From assembly GCA_002344135.1 (NCBI GenBank), contig DDTO01000006.1:151869-215868 (forward strand): a DNA stretch of 64,000 bases. Direction: 5' to 3'. A program made the position numbers and the translations under genes. This stretch comes from Chthonomonas sp. UBA2362. Lineage in GTDB: Bacteria > Armatimonadota > Fimbriimonadia > Fimbriimonadales > Fimbriimonadaceae. Below are positions 18,633-27,526 of the stretch, one piece after another; within the stretch, counting starts at the first letter, position 1, and the number at the start of each line of letters is the position of its first letter. The notes beneath the pieces are model-generated. The model was given only the letters and a program-made list of their open reading frames with translations, was not told the origin of the DNA and made no database searches.

Positions 18633-19164
18633 TCAATAGTCATCGAGCACATTGACCTTGTCCGTATTGAAGCTTAGAACAGACTCCACGAAAGGGCGGT
18701 CCCCATGCTGCAGGAACCATCTCGCGGAACACCACGGATAGTCTTCGGCCCTTTGGACGATGCCATGGCGAACCGCGTTATGATGGACGTAGGCGATACG
18801 CGCCATGACCGACTTCTCGAAGGTGATCCGAGTGTCCCAGCATCGGTACCAAACGGCCCGTCCGGGCGTTCCGTCGAGGTGATTGAGTTCCCTCGCAGAA
18901 AGCCCATGGATCTTGGCCGTCAACCGCCGGACCGCATCTTCGGTGTTGGGAGATACGGCCAAAGAGGTGGCAGTGGTTGGTGAAGACAGCCCAGGCGAGT
19001 GGGTCCCACCCCTGCTCGCCAACCACCATGAGCAGCGTGTCGTGTAGGACTCTAAGGCGCTGATCCTCGGCGAACAAGTGGGCCTTTTGATAGGTCCCCG
19101 CTGTGATCATGGAGGTGCCGGGTTCCGATACTCGTTTCGAGGGAGCATGAGGCCAGGTTCGCAT
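18633..19164 (-). pseudogene. second RAYT transposase, broken by a +1 frameshift
   Basis: The N-terminal frame runs from the ATG at 19164 (MRTWPHAPSKRVSEPG) to the HUH site NHCHLFG. The rest of the protein then continues in another frame (VSPNTEDAVRRLTAKIHGLS through YVHHNAVRHG to VLDDY at 18633). Removing one C from the GGCC near 18957-18960 restores a full-length protein that aligns with the intact RAYT at 16421-16951. About 60% of residues look identical by eye. The HUH motif is H-C-H instead of H-Y-H. It is either a real pseudogene or a sequencing error; the flanking REPs are intact. Confidence 0.8.
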
Positions 19165-19185
19165 TTAGGTCGGATTTTGCCGTGT

Positions 19186-19212
19186 AGAGTGCGCGAGCCT
19201 GCTCGCGCTTTG
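19186..19212 (+). repeat. REP5 palindrome (GAGC subtype)
   Basis: Head AGAGT, stem GCGCGAGC-CT-GCTCGCGC (19191-19208, 8 bp perfect), tail TTTG. It lies just upstream of the broken RAYT start and is inverted relative to REP4. Confidence 0.8.
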
Positions 19213-19424
19213 CATTTTAAATCCTGCACCCGCTTTAAGACGCGGTTCTGAAACCGGCACAAGCGTGTAGCCCTATCTGCGTGCTTGGCGGCCCATATTG
19301 CGGACAAGCCCGAGCGAGTAGGTTGCCTCCAAAGGGCCAGACCATCTGCCCAGCCAGAACCTCGGCGCGTGCCCCGGGGACTCGGCATACACATCGCTTA
19401 GCACTATCCGCTTGCTACCGGGGG

Positions 19425-19451
19425 AAAAGCGCGGGCAGGCCCGCGCACTCC
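19425..19451 (-). repeat. REP6 palindrome (GGGC subtype)
   Basis: AAAA, then GCGCGGGC-AG-GCCCGCGC (19429-19446, 8 bp perfect), then ACTCC. It is the outer partner of REP2/REP3 around the broken RAYT and ends 6 nt before the stop of the next minus-strand gene. The rest of 19213-19424 shows no gene or motif. Confidence 0.8.
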
Positions 19452-19457
19452 ATAGAC

Positions 19458-20114
19458 TCACCTCACCACGAACACGCCGAGTTCCGCTATCCCCGTCTCC
19501 TGGCCCGTCGCGGCACGAACGAAGCGATACGCGGCGGCAAACACGCCGGGCTTAACGGCTACGTCGTAAGCCCCGCCCGAGAACGGCACGAAGGCGGCGG
19601 TGCGGTAGCGGGAGGGAAAGGTGCGGCGGTGGACGCTGCGCAGGGGCTGGATCAGCAATTCGGTGAGGATGCCGGGGGCGTTGGGCGCGGAAGCGGTGAA
19701 GCGCAGGGAGCCGGAGAGGGCTTCGGCGGAGACGACCACCGCGTCGCCGAGGAAGGCGTTGGTGGGTGGGAGGGGCGGAACGGTGGCGCCGGGTTCGGCT
19801 TGGAGCACCTTCAGCCCCAGCCTCACGAACACCTGCTGGGCATTGGGCGGCGGGGCGCCGTCGCTCGGGGGCTCGCTCGCGGCGAGGGCTTGGGCGTAGC
19901 GCTTCCAGGCCGCCGCCTCGGCGAGGCTCAAGCGGGACCATGCGCCCCCCACCCGGGTCATCCGTTGTCGGCAGTCGATTTGGGCCGGGGTCGGTTCGTT
20001 CCAGACCGCGGGCCGGTCGCGCAGGATCGTGCCGTAAGGCGAGCGAACGTAGACCGCGTTGCCCGCTGCGCCGCGGAGGCTGCCGGCGAGGGAACCGAGT
20101 TTGAGGAGCGACAT
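19458..20114 (-). CDS. hypothetical protein, SPYG/RDRP-type N-terminus
   Basis: 218 residues from the ATG at 20114. The first 75 residues follow a pattern known from several families of unassigned proteins: a glycine-rich start (SLAGSLRGAAGNAVYVR), then YGTILRDRP, a Thr-Pro-x-Gln segment and WSRLSLAEAAAWKRYAQ. The C-terminal half is beta-rich and ends ELGVFVVR. I do not recognise a function. There is no signal peptide. The start has TACGAT 6 nt upstream instead of a Shine-Dalgarno. Three 11-bp direct repeats lie about 75 bp further upstream. Confidence 0.6.
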   Translation of the reverse strand: MSLLKLGSLAGSLRGAAGNAVYVRSPYGTILRDRPAVWNEPTPAQIDCRQRMTRVGGAWSRLSLAEAAAWKRYAQALAASEPPSDGAPPPNAQQVFVRLGLKVLQAEPGATVPPLPPTNAFLGDAVVVSAEALSGSLRFTASAPNAPGILTELLIQPLRSVHRRTFPSRYRTAAFVPFSGGAYDVAVKPGVFAAAYRFVRAATGQETGIAELGVFVVR

Positions 20115-20120
20115 ACCGTT

Positions 20121-20126
20121 ATCGTA
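20121..20126 (-). promoter_or_regulatory. candidate leaderless -10 box (TACGAT)
   Basis: On the minus strand TACGAT is 6 nt before the ATG at 20114. No ribosome binding site is present. Confidence 0.4.
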
Positions 20127-20189
20127 GGCAGTGCGCCCGTCGATCCTCAGGGGAAGGGTGCCAGATCGATGTCGGATGCGTGGGCCGAG

Positions 20190-20222
20190 CCCAAGGATCC
20201 CCCAAGGATCCCCCAAGGATCT
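20190..20222. repeat. three 11-bp tandem repeats
   Basis: CCCAAGGATCC, CCCAAGGATCC and CCCAAGGATCT in direct succession. They lie 64-96 bp upstream of the -10 candidate of the minus-strand gene at 20114. The period is the same as in the repeats at 3141-3184 but the core is different. The rest of 20127-20405 holds no supported gene. Confidence 0.6.
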
Positions 20223-20405
20223 CATGTGGATCTGCGGGAGTCGCGCGGGCTAGCACGATGTCTGTATGGTATCAGGCAAGGATGCGCCGGTTTCGACGGC
20301 TCGTGCAGTGAGCGGTCGACATCTAGTATATGGACGAGGATGAACCCTGAACGGGCATGCTAATCTGTTACTAGTCACGCACGATCGGGTTTCAAGGGAG
20401 AGCGT

Positions 20406-21170
20406 ATGCTGTTAGGTTTTAGAGGTTCGATATGGCGCATTTGTGGTCTTCTAGGTCTGAGCGTCATACACTTCGTTTCGGCCGCACCCGTTGCCGGGCA
20501 GCCCGTCGACTTCGTGACGTTCTATGCGCTGCCGGCGGGGGATAGCAATTGGCGCACGATCCTGGGGGTTAATCAGCTTAAGGTTACGTGCATGGGTGAT
20601 TTCGGAAATCCTGCGCCCATCTCGATCCATCGGTTCGGGAACAACCGGACGATCGAAGTTAAGAAGGGCGACGATCCTCACGCCACCTTATCGGCGTGGA
20701 CGAACGGTCCGAGAAATCCCTTTGGTTCGGGAACGCCGCTCGATCCCTTCGTGTGGAGGCTCGGAGAAGCAGATAGTGCGGTCGGTTGCAGAGGGGATGT
20801 GACAGGTGCAGCGAACGCCGTGGCGCGGAACCTCTTTCAGGGCGCCTTCGAGTTTGAGAACGCGCAGACAGGGATACTGTCAGCGGGCGGTCGCGTGCTC
20901 ACCGTTACTGGTCGGGTCGAGGGCCGCTTGGATAGAACGGTTATGGAGGCGCTCGGGTTTGGCGAGGGATGGTCGAGGTCGGTGGTCGGCAACCTCTCGT
21001 TGACCGTCACCAGTCCTGACCCGATTGCCGTGCGCTCCGAATACAACCACGAGGGCCGCGTCTCGAACTTCTCGATGACCGTCGAGGTCGTTCCAGAACC
21101 CGCTACCCTACTTGCCGTTGGCATCGGTTTCGCCTCCTGTATCTTCCGCTTCCGCCGGCGAGCCTCCTAG
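20406..21170 (+). CDS. PEP-CTERM sorted exoprotein
   Basis: 254 residues. Start ATG 20406 with AGGGAG upstream. N-terminal signal (hydrophobic ICGLLGLSVIHFVSAAPVAG, cleavage about residue 32). The C-terminus is a classic PEP-CTERM signal: VPEPATLLAVGIGFASCIF followed by RFRRRAS, that is PEP motif, transmembrane helix and basic tail. Exosortase should cleave and sort it at the cell surface. The middle domain is beta-rich and unassigned. No exosortase gene is in the window. Confidence 0.85.
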   Translation: MLLGFRGSIWRICGLLGLSVIHFVSAAPVAGQPVDFVTFYALPAGDSNWRTILGVNQLKVTCMGDFGNPAPISIHRFGNNRTIEVKKGDDPHATLSAWTNGPRNPFGSGTPLDPFVWRLGEADSAVGCRGDVTGAANAVARNLFQGAFEFENAQTGILSAGGRVLTVTGRVEGRLDRTVMEALGFGEGWSRSVVGNLSLTVTSPDPIAVRSEYNHEGRVSNFSMTVEVVPEPATLLAVGIGFASCIFRFRRRAS

Positions 21171-21350
21171 TCGGCAAGCTTTGTACAACGGTTCGACTCT
21201 TTCTTCTCGCTGGCAGAAGGATGGGAGGATGGCGCACTCGCTGTGGCCCCCGGCCGTTCCAGCTAGTGAGAGCGTCTTGCTGGCCGTTTCGGCCTGCTGC
21301 AACTTCCCCTCACCCGAACCCGACGACTTCGGTCCCGAGTTTCAGGTGAA

Positions 21351-24300
21351 ATGATGGCGACGATGACGAAGGACGAACTGCGCGAGTTTCTGAGCGAGAG
21401 ACGCGAAGCGAGACTGCGAGCGTACGAAGCTTGTCCCGCTGATCTGGGCGAGCATTTCGGTATCGAGCAGACCATGCTCGGAGGAGGGTACGGCTACCGC
21501 CAGGTGCTCGAGCTCGTCCAGAACGGAGCCGACGCGATGCTCGAGGCAAGGCAGAACTCGACAGGTGCGGGCCAAAGAGACCGGATGCACGTGGCCCTTC
21601 GAGGGTCGGCCCTGTACGTCGCGAACACGGGGGCGCCGCTGAGCAAAGACGGCCTCGAGGCCCTCCTCCAGTCGCATTCCTCTCCGAAGCGCGGCAATCA
21701 AATCGGTCGCTTCGGACTCGGCTTCAAGGCGCTGTTGGCTCTGGGCGGACGTATCGACATCTGGACGCGAACGGCGGGCGGGTTACGATTCGACCCCGCT
21801 CGATGCCGTCGAGAACTGAGCAAGAAATTCGGGGCCGAAGAGGTACCGGGCCTGCGCCTTGCCTGGCCCATCGACGATGCGGAACGGGCTTCCAACCCGA
21901 TTCTGAACGACTTCGATTGGGCCGAAACCATCGTCTGTGCAGAAGTGAAGAAGGAAAGCGTTCACGAGCACCTCCGGCAGGAGATCGAGGAGTTCCCGGA
22001 GGAGTTCCTTCTCTTTCTCGACGCAGAAGTCGACTTGGTGCTGGAGGGTGAGCAGCAAGAGCCCCGAACGCTACAGGTGACGCGAGTCGGCAACGAATGC
22101 ATCCTGAGCGATGGCGCCTCGCGGCACCGCTGGCGGGTCGTCACCCGCACGGTCCATGTCACCGATAGCGAAGCGCGCGAGGACGCGACCCGCATCCATC
22201 AGCGAGACATTGTGCCCGCTTCTTGGGCGATCGCGCTCGACGGGGTGGACGTTAAGGGTCGATTCTGGGCTTTCTTTCCCACGAACACGACTACCCACCT
22301 CAGCGGCATCCTCAATGCTCCATGGAAGATGAACAGCGACCGCACAGGTGTTATCCCGGGGCCCTGGAACGAAGCTCTCATGCGTGAGGCGGCGGCAATG
22401 ATCGCCCAGACGCTGCCCATGCTCGGTACGGAGGACGACCCCGGCGCGCCCCTGGACCACTTCCCTCGGCAACTCGATGGTTCCGACGACGTCGCGAAAC
22501 CCTTGTTGGATGCGCTTTGGGAGCGCGCGATCGATGCGGAGGTGATTGCCGATGCTAATGGGCGCCTGCGAAGGCCGAGCGAACTCTATCGCCACCCCAC
22601 GGACGACGAGGAGATTGTCCGAGCATGGGTTCGGCTCGCGAGCGAGGACGAGCGAGCGCAAATGGTGCACCCGTCCTGCTTGCGCGGTGACCGGGCGAGT
22701 CGGCTCGAAAGGCTGGCTGGACACCTCCGGAGTTTCGAGGAAGGACGTCGCTTGTCGAAACGTGATGCTCAGGATTGGTTGGAGGCCGTGGCTTCCACGG
22801 AATCGGATCGTGCGATCGAGGTGTTCAAGCTTGCCGAAGCCTACAAGAGGACAGCACAAACGTGGGAATGGGGACGCCTCCGACCTCGATTGGAGATCGT
22901 CCCTTCGTCCGAGGGCGACCTCAAATCTCCCGTAGATGTCGTTATCTGCCCGGCTGGCGCAAGGATTCCGATCGGACGAACGACCGTTGCCCAGGCGCTT
23001 GTCGCCCAGGAGGAAGCGCGGCGACTGCTCATCGAAGTACTCCAGGTCCCGGAAATCCAAGACGACGGATGGCAAGAGTACCTTCGCTCCTGTCTTAAGA
23101 CGCACGATTGGCATGAGTTCTGGCAAGAGCTGCGAAAAGCACCCGTGGCAGTCCGTCGAACATTCGTACATCATAACAAAAGCCGTATGCACCTCCTCTG
23201 TCTCGACGGTAAATGGCGTGGGCCATCCGAAGTATTGCGAATCGGTGAGTTGATTCGCAAGGAGGATGCCGATGAGAATCAAGGGATCCTAATCGACGAG
23301 GATTTTCACGCGGAAGATGCAAGCGTAATCGAGATACTGGACATTTCGCAAATACCTTCACACGACACGGCGCCGGGTCGAATGCCAGAACAGTGGCACA
23401 ACTATTGGCGGCATCAGTGGCGAAAAGCCCACATCCGAGGAACATGGGATGATACGTTGCGCCTTTCAGAGTTTGTTGTACCGCAGTCCGCCCTCTGGCT
23501 CGACAGATTGTCTGCGGTGCCAAGGGCTCGCCTTACTGAGAACACACTTCGTGTTGTTGGATGCGAGGACTTTTCTGGCGAGATTACCTACAGCCACAAG
23601 TATAAGTGGAGGCTCACGATCGAGATCCCACATCCCCTCCCTTGGCTCCTCCTGCGCCACGGGCGGCTCTTCGTCGGCGATCGTACCGTCGCCCTCAGCG
23701 CACTCGTCGCCCGACGAGACGACCCCGCGCTCGAGGTCTTGGAAGGCTGGACCGAGACGAAAGCCATCCTGGAGCGTCTGGCGCAGGCCGAGCCGAAGGT
23801 CAAGCCGTCGCCGGAGGAACTCGCCGAGCTGTGGGAGGCTCTTGCCGCCTTCTACGAGACCCTCTCGTTCCCCGACTCGCAGTGGCGAGCCCTCTGGGCT
23901 TCTGCCGCCCGCGACGACTACGCCCCGGACGACTTCCAAGGTCGGCCGCTCGAAGAAGTTTTCGTCACCGATTCCGAATCGTTGGCCCAGGTCGGGCGCG
24001 GGGCCGGCTATGCGGTGGCCATCCTCGATGAGACCGCCCGGAAGCTCTGGATCGAGCGAGGTGCGCGAGACTTGGCCGAGCACGTGCGCGTCCATCCGGG
24101 TGAGCCCGACGGTCCATCCTGTCTCCTCATCGAGTTGGAGCCAGACTTGGCAGAGCTTCTCGCCGAGGGAGCGGCATCGGAGGCCCTCGCGCAACCCGTG
24201 GTGGGTCTGGCCTATGAAATCGACGGCCAGCCGCATCCGACGCATTACCTCTTCCACGATGGCGTGCTCCTGTACGATCGTGATGCGGCCAGTGGGCTAT

Positions 24301-26023
24301 CTCGAACTGGGCGGCTACGAAGTCTGCTGGAGCAAGTTTCATCCGCCGGCTGGCTTAAGGGCACGTTCGACGTAGCCGTTCGGGAGCTATGCGACGAGAG
24401 GGCCGATGAACTGAGGGCACGGGTGGCCGAGGGACGGACGCCCGAGGAGCGCCTCGCGCGAGCCGTCGGAGGCCGGAAAGAGCCCCTTCTCGAAGCCTTG
24501 GGGCGTCACGCTCACATAGCCGAGGACTGCGACACTGAGGAACTGGCCCGCCTCGTCCTAGCCCAGTTCGGCCCGAGCACGCTGAGCCTACTGGAGAACG
24601 CGCTTGAAGCCGAAGGCCTCAAGCCGCCGAAGCGCTGGGGAACAAGCAAGGCGAGGGAGTTCGTCACCGCGCTGGGCTTTCCTCTCGAGTACGCAGCGTC
24701 GCCGACGACCCGGCGGGAACCGGAAGAAGAGGTGGACGGCCCGATTCCGCTGCCGCCCCTTCACGACTATCAAGAAGAGGTCATGGGAAGCATCCAGGAG
24801 CTTTGGGCTCGTGACGAGCCGCGCCGGCGAGCAGTGATCAGCCTGCCGACCGGCGCCGGCAAGACGCGGGTCACAGTCGAGGCGCTAGTCGAGTTGGTCC
24901 TCAAGAGCGAACAGGGACCTCGCCTCGTCCTTTGGGTCGCCCAGACGGACGAGATTTGCGAGCAGGCGATGGAGGCGTTTCGACAGGTCTGGCTCAACCG
25001 CGGGAGCGAGCGCCTGACCTTGCGCCTCGTTCGGCTCTGGGGGGAAACCAGTATCCGGAGCCAAGCGAGCCTTCCCGCCCGACCGTCGTGGTGGCCAGCA
25101 TTCAGACTCTTGGAAGCCGGACGAGCAATGAGAGGCTGGACTGGCTTTCGAAGCCAACCGCGCTGGTGCTGGACGAATGCCATCACGCCATCACGCCGAG
25201 CTATACGAAGCTGCTGCGCTGGCTCGACGCAGCTTCGCCCCGGCCAGCAGAATCTGATCCACCCGAGCCCTTGATCCTCGGACTGAGCGCGACTCCATTC
25301 CGTACCGACGACGACGAGGCGCATCGGTTGGCCGGACGGTTCGATCGAATGTGGTTACCCAAGGACCAAGAAGGTCTTCACGTTCGCCTGAGTTGCGATG
25401 GGATCCTGGCAAGCGCCACCATCGAGGCCTGGGACTCGGGGTTCGGCCTCTTAGCGGCAGAGGAGCAACGTCTGAGTGAACTCACAGAGGGACCAACGGA
25501 TGAGCCGGCCGCTTGGGAAGAATCGAGCGCATTGCAACTTCTCCTTAACCAGATCAACGACCGCTTTGGACTCGATCAGGACCGGACGGAGAAGATCGCC
25601 AGCCTCATCGAAAAGCGACCTGACGACGAGCGGACTCTCCTCTTCGCGAACTCTGTCCAACATGCCGAGTACCTGTCCCTGCTGCTCAACCGACGGGGCA
25701 TCTTATCGGCGCCGATCAGCGGCGACACACCAACACCGACGCGGCGTCACTTCCTCGCTCAGTTCAATCGCGGTGAACTTCGAGTGCTGTGTAACCATAC
25801 GGTTCTGAGCACAGGTTTCGATACTCCAAAGACCGACATGATCCTCATTACCCGGCAGGTCTTTAGCCCGGTGCGATACATGCAGATGGTGGGCCGTGGA
25901 CTGCGCGGTCCGAGGAACGGCGGCACCGAACGATGCACGATTCTGACCGTCAAGGACAACTTCGGCAGGTTCGGCGATAGGCTTGCCTACCACTATTGCC
26001 GCAGGTTCTTCGAAGCCGAGTAG
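21351..26023 (+). pseudogene. GHKL ATPase-SF2 helicase giant (sacsin-N/MORC-like), interrupted by one frameshift
   Basis: About 1,556 residues once a single frameshift is repaired. Frame 1 runs from 21351 to the G run at 25039-25044; the other frame continues to 26023. Residues about 40-130 show a Bergerat ATPase: N box ELVQNGADAM (E54, N58), then VANTGAP (G1-like, 90-95), then IGRFGLGFKA (G2, 118-127), as in sacsin N-terminal and MORC-type modules. The next 1,000 residues have no recognised domain. The C-terminus is an SF2 helicase: motif I PTGAGKT (about residue 1165), motif II DECHH, motif III SATPF and motif VI QMVGRGLRGP. Motif I is in frame 1 and motifs II-VI are in the second frame. 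One extra G in the six-G run would join them. It stands alone with no partner gene. DNA-dependent ATPase and possible phage defence are inferences. Confidence 0.75.
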
Positions 26024-26228
26024 GGCGCATTGCCGACCGGATAGTCTCTGTGGTGGTTCGGCTTCCATGCGGATCACTTCGCCGGACGGCGATCGTCCGT
26101 TAAACACGGGGGCGCTCGGGCGGCTCTCCATCCCTCGGCCCCTTCCTCTCGCGAGCGAAAGGCAGGGGAGATGGCGCGCCACTAGGCCCATGGCACCTTC
26201 CGCGTGCGGAATGCGTCATACTAGGTGC

Positions 26229-26254
26229 GCCTGAGCGGAAGCTTTCGCTCAGGC
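26229..26254 (+). other. hairpin in the leader of the DEAD-box gene
   Basis: Perfect 9-bp inverted repeat, GCCTGAGCG (26229-26237) and CGCTCAGGC (26246-26254), loop GAAGCTTT, followed by TTATTT and then the ATG at 26261. It occupies the place where a ribosome binding site would be. It could be a terminator-like element, an autoregulatory RNA structure or a helicase target. The rest of 26024-26228 shows nothing I can name. Confidence 0.5.
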
Positions 26255-26260
26255 TTATTT

Positions 26261-27448
26261 ATGCCAGAAACACAGAAACAGGGCTTTGGCGCCCTGAACC
26301 TACCGCCGGCAATCCTCGCCAAATTGGATCGAGCCGGATTTGTAACCCCCACTCCAATCCAGGCCCAGGCCATTCCGCCTGCCCTCGAAGGGGTGGACCT
26401 TGTCGGCATCGCCCAAACGGGAACCGGCAAGACGCTCGCGTTTGGATTGCCGATCGTTTCGCGGCTGAAGCCCGGTCAGGTGGCGCTCATCATCGCCCCG
26501 ACCCGAGAGCTCGCCGACCAGATCGAGGAAGTTTTCTACCTGCTCGGAGTAAGCACTGCGCGGCTCATCGGAGGCGAGAGCATGGGGCGGCAGGTCGCCC
26601 AGCTTCGCCGCAAGCCGTCCGTCATCGTCGCGACTCCGGGACGCCTCGAAGACCACATGGAACGGGGGACGGTGAGCCTCGCGGGCGTCGCCATCGTCGT
26701 GCTCGACGAGGCCGACCGCATGCTGGATATGGGCTTCGCGCCCGCCATCCGCCGCATCCTCGCCCACACCCCCAAGAAGCGGCAGACGATGCTCTTCTCG
26801 GCCACGATGCCCAGGGAGATCGCCGATCTCGCGGCAACCTACTTGGTCGAACCGGTCCGCATCGACGTCGCCCCTCAGGGAACCGTCGCCTCAGGCGTCG
26901 ACCAGGAACTGCTCATGGTCGCCAAGGACGACAAGAACGAGACCCTGCGAGAGATTCTTCACGAGCATCGGGGCACGGTGCTGGTCTTCGCCCGCACGCG
27001 CCACGGCGCCCGCAAGATCGCCCGCACGGTTCGGGGCTTCGGGCACTCGGCGGCAGAACTCCATGCCGATCGGACGCTGGCCCAGCGCCGCGCGGCCCTC
27101 GACGGCTTCAAGACCGGCGAGCACCGGGTGCTGGTGGCGACCGACATCGCCGCCCGTGGCATCGACGTCAAGGACATCGCGCTGGTCGTGAACTACGACG
27201 TGCCCGAGAAGCCGGAGGACTACGTCCACCGGATCGGACGCACGGGCCGCGCCGGCGCAAAGGGCCGAGCGATCATGCTCGCCACCCCCGAGCAGCACAA
27301 GGACGTTCGCGATATCGAAAGGCTGCTGCGCACCGAGCTTCCGCTCTCGCCGCAGTCGCGGCTGAAGATAGAGCGCCCGGTTACCCCGGCAGGTCGCGGC
27401 GCCGCGGTCCCGCAAGCGCGCCGGAAGAGCCGTTACAGAGGGCGCTAG
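26261..27448 (+). CDS. DEAD-box ATP-dependent RNA helicase (RhlE/CsdA-like core)
   Basis: 395 residues from ATG 26261. All SF2 DEAD motifs are present: Q motif (FVTPTPIQAQAIPPAL), I AQTGTGKT, Ia PTRELADQ, Ib TPGR, II DEAD in VLDEADRMLDMGF, III SATMP, then FARTRHGARK, ATDIAARGID and VI HRIGRTGRAG. A short basic tail (ARRKSRYRGR) ends the protein. This is the minimal core size of RhlE-like enzymes, which unwind RNA in ribosome assembly or decay and often act in the cold. A GTG at 26225 is in frame but would read through the leader hairpin. Confidence 0.92.
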   Translation: MPETQKQGFGALNLPPAILAKLDRAGFVTPTPIQAQAIPPALEGVDLVGIAQTGTGKTLAFGLPIVSRLKPGQVALIIAPTRELADQIEEVFYLLGVSTARLIGGESMGRQVAQLRRKPSVIVATPGRLEDHMERGTVSLAGVAIVVLDEADRMLDMGFAPAIRRILAHTPKKRQTMLFSATMPREIADLAATYLVEPVRIDVAPQGTVASGVDQELLMVAKDDKNETLREILHEHRGTVLVFARTRHGARKIARTVRGFGHSAAELHADRTLAQRRAALDGFKTGEHRVLVATDIAARGIDVKDIALVVNYDVPEKPEDYVHRIGRTGRAGAKGRAIMLATPEQHKDVRDIERLLRTELPLSPQSRLKIERPVTPAGRGAAVPQARRKSRYRGR

Positions 27449-27496
27449 CCGCCCCGCCGCCCGTCCCACCCGCCCACCCCCGGTCGGCGGCGCGGC
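27449..27496 (+). repeat. GC-rich repeat family 2, copy A
   Basis: Starts directly after the TAG of the DEAD-box gene. Core CGCCCACCCCCGGTCGGCGG (27471-27490), shared with copy B at 31338 and, inverted, with copies at 30690 and 31439. It can fold on itself (CCGCC/GGCGG arms) and may terminate transcription. Confidence 0.6.
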
Positions 27497-27526
27497 GACG
27501 CATAGCACTCGTCAGGTGATCGCCGG

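Noticed and set aside
20281..20330. Short stretch GGTTTCGACGG resembling the start of tmRNA
   Set aside because: Only about 120 nt lie before the next gene, with no tag frame, no tRNA-like end and no CCA. tmRNA needs about 350 nt.
25039..25044. Programmed -1 frameshifting to join the helicase frames
   Set aside because: The six-G run is not arranged as X-XXY-YYZ relative to the zero frame (codons TGG-GGG-GAA) and no downstream stem was evident. A simple indel explains it better.
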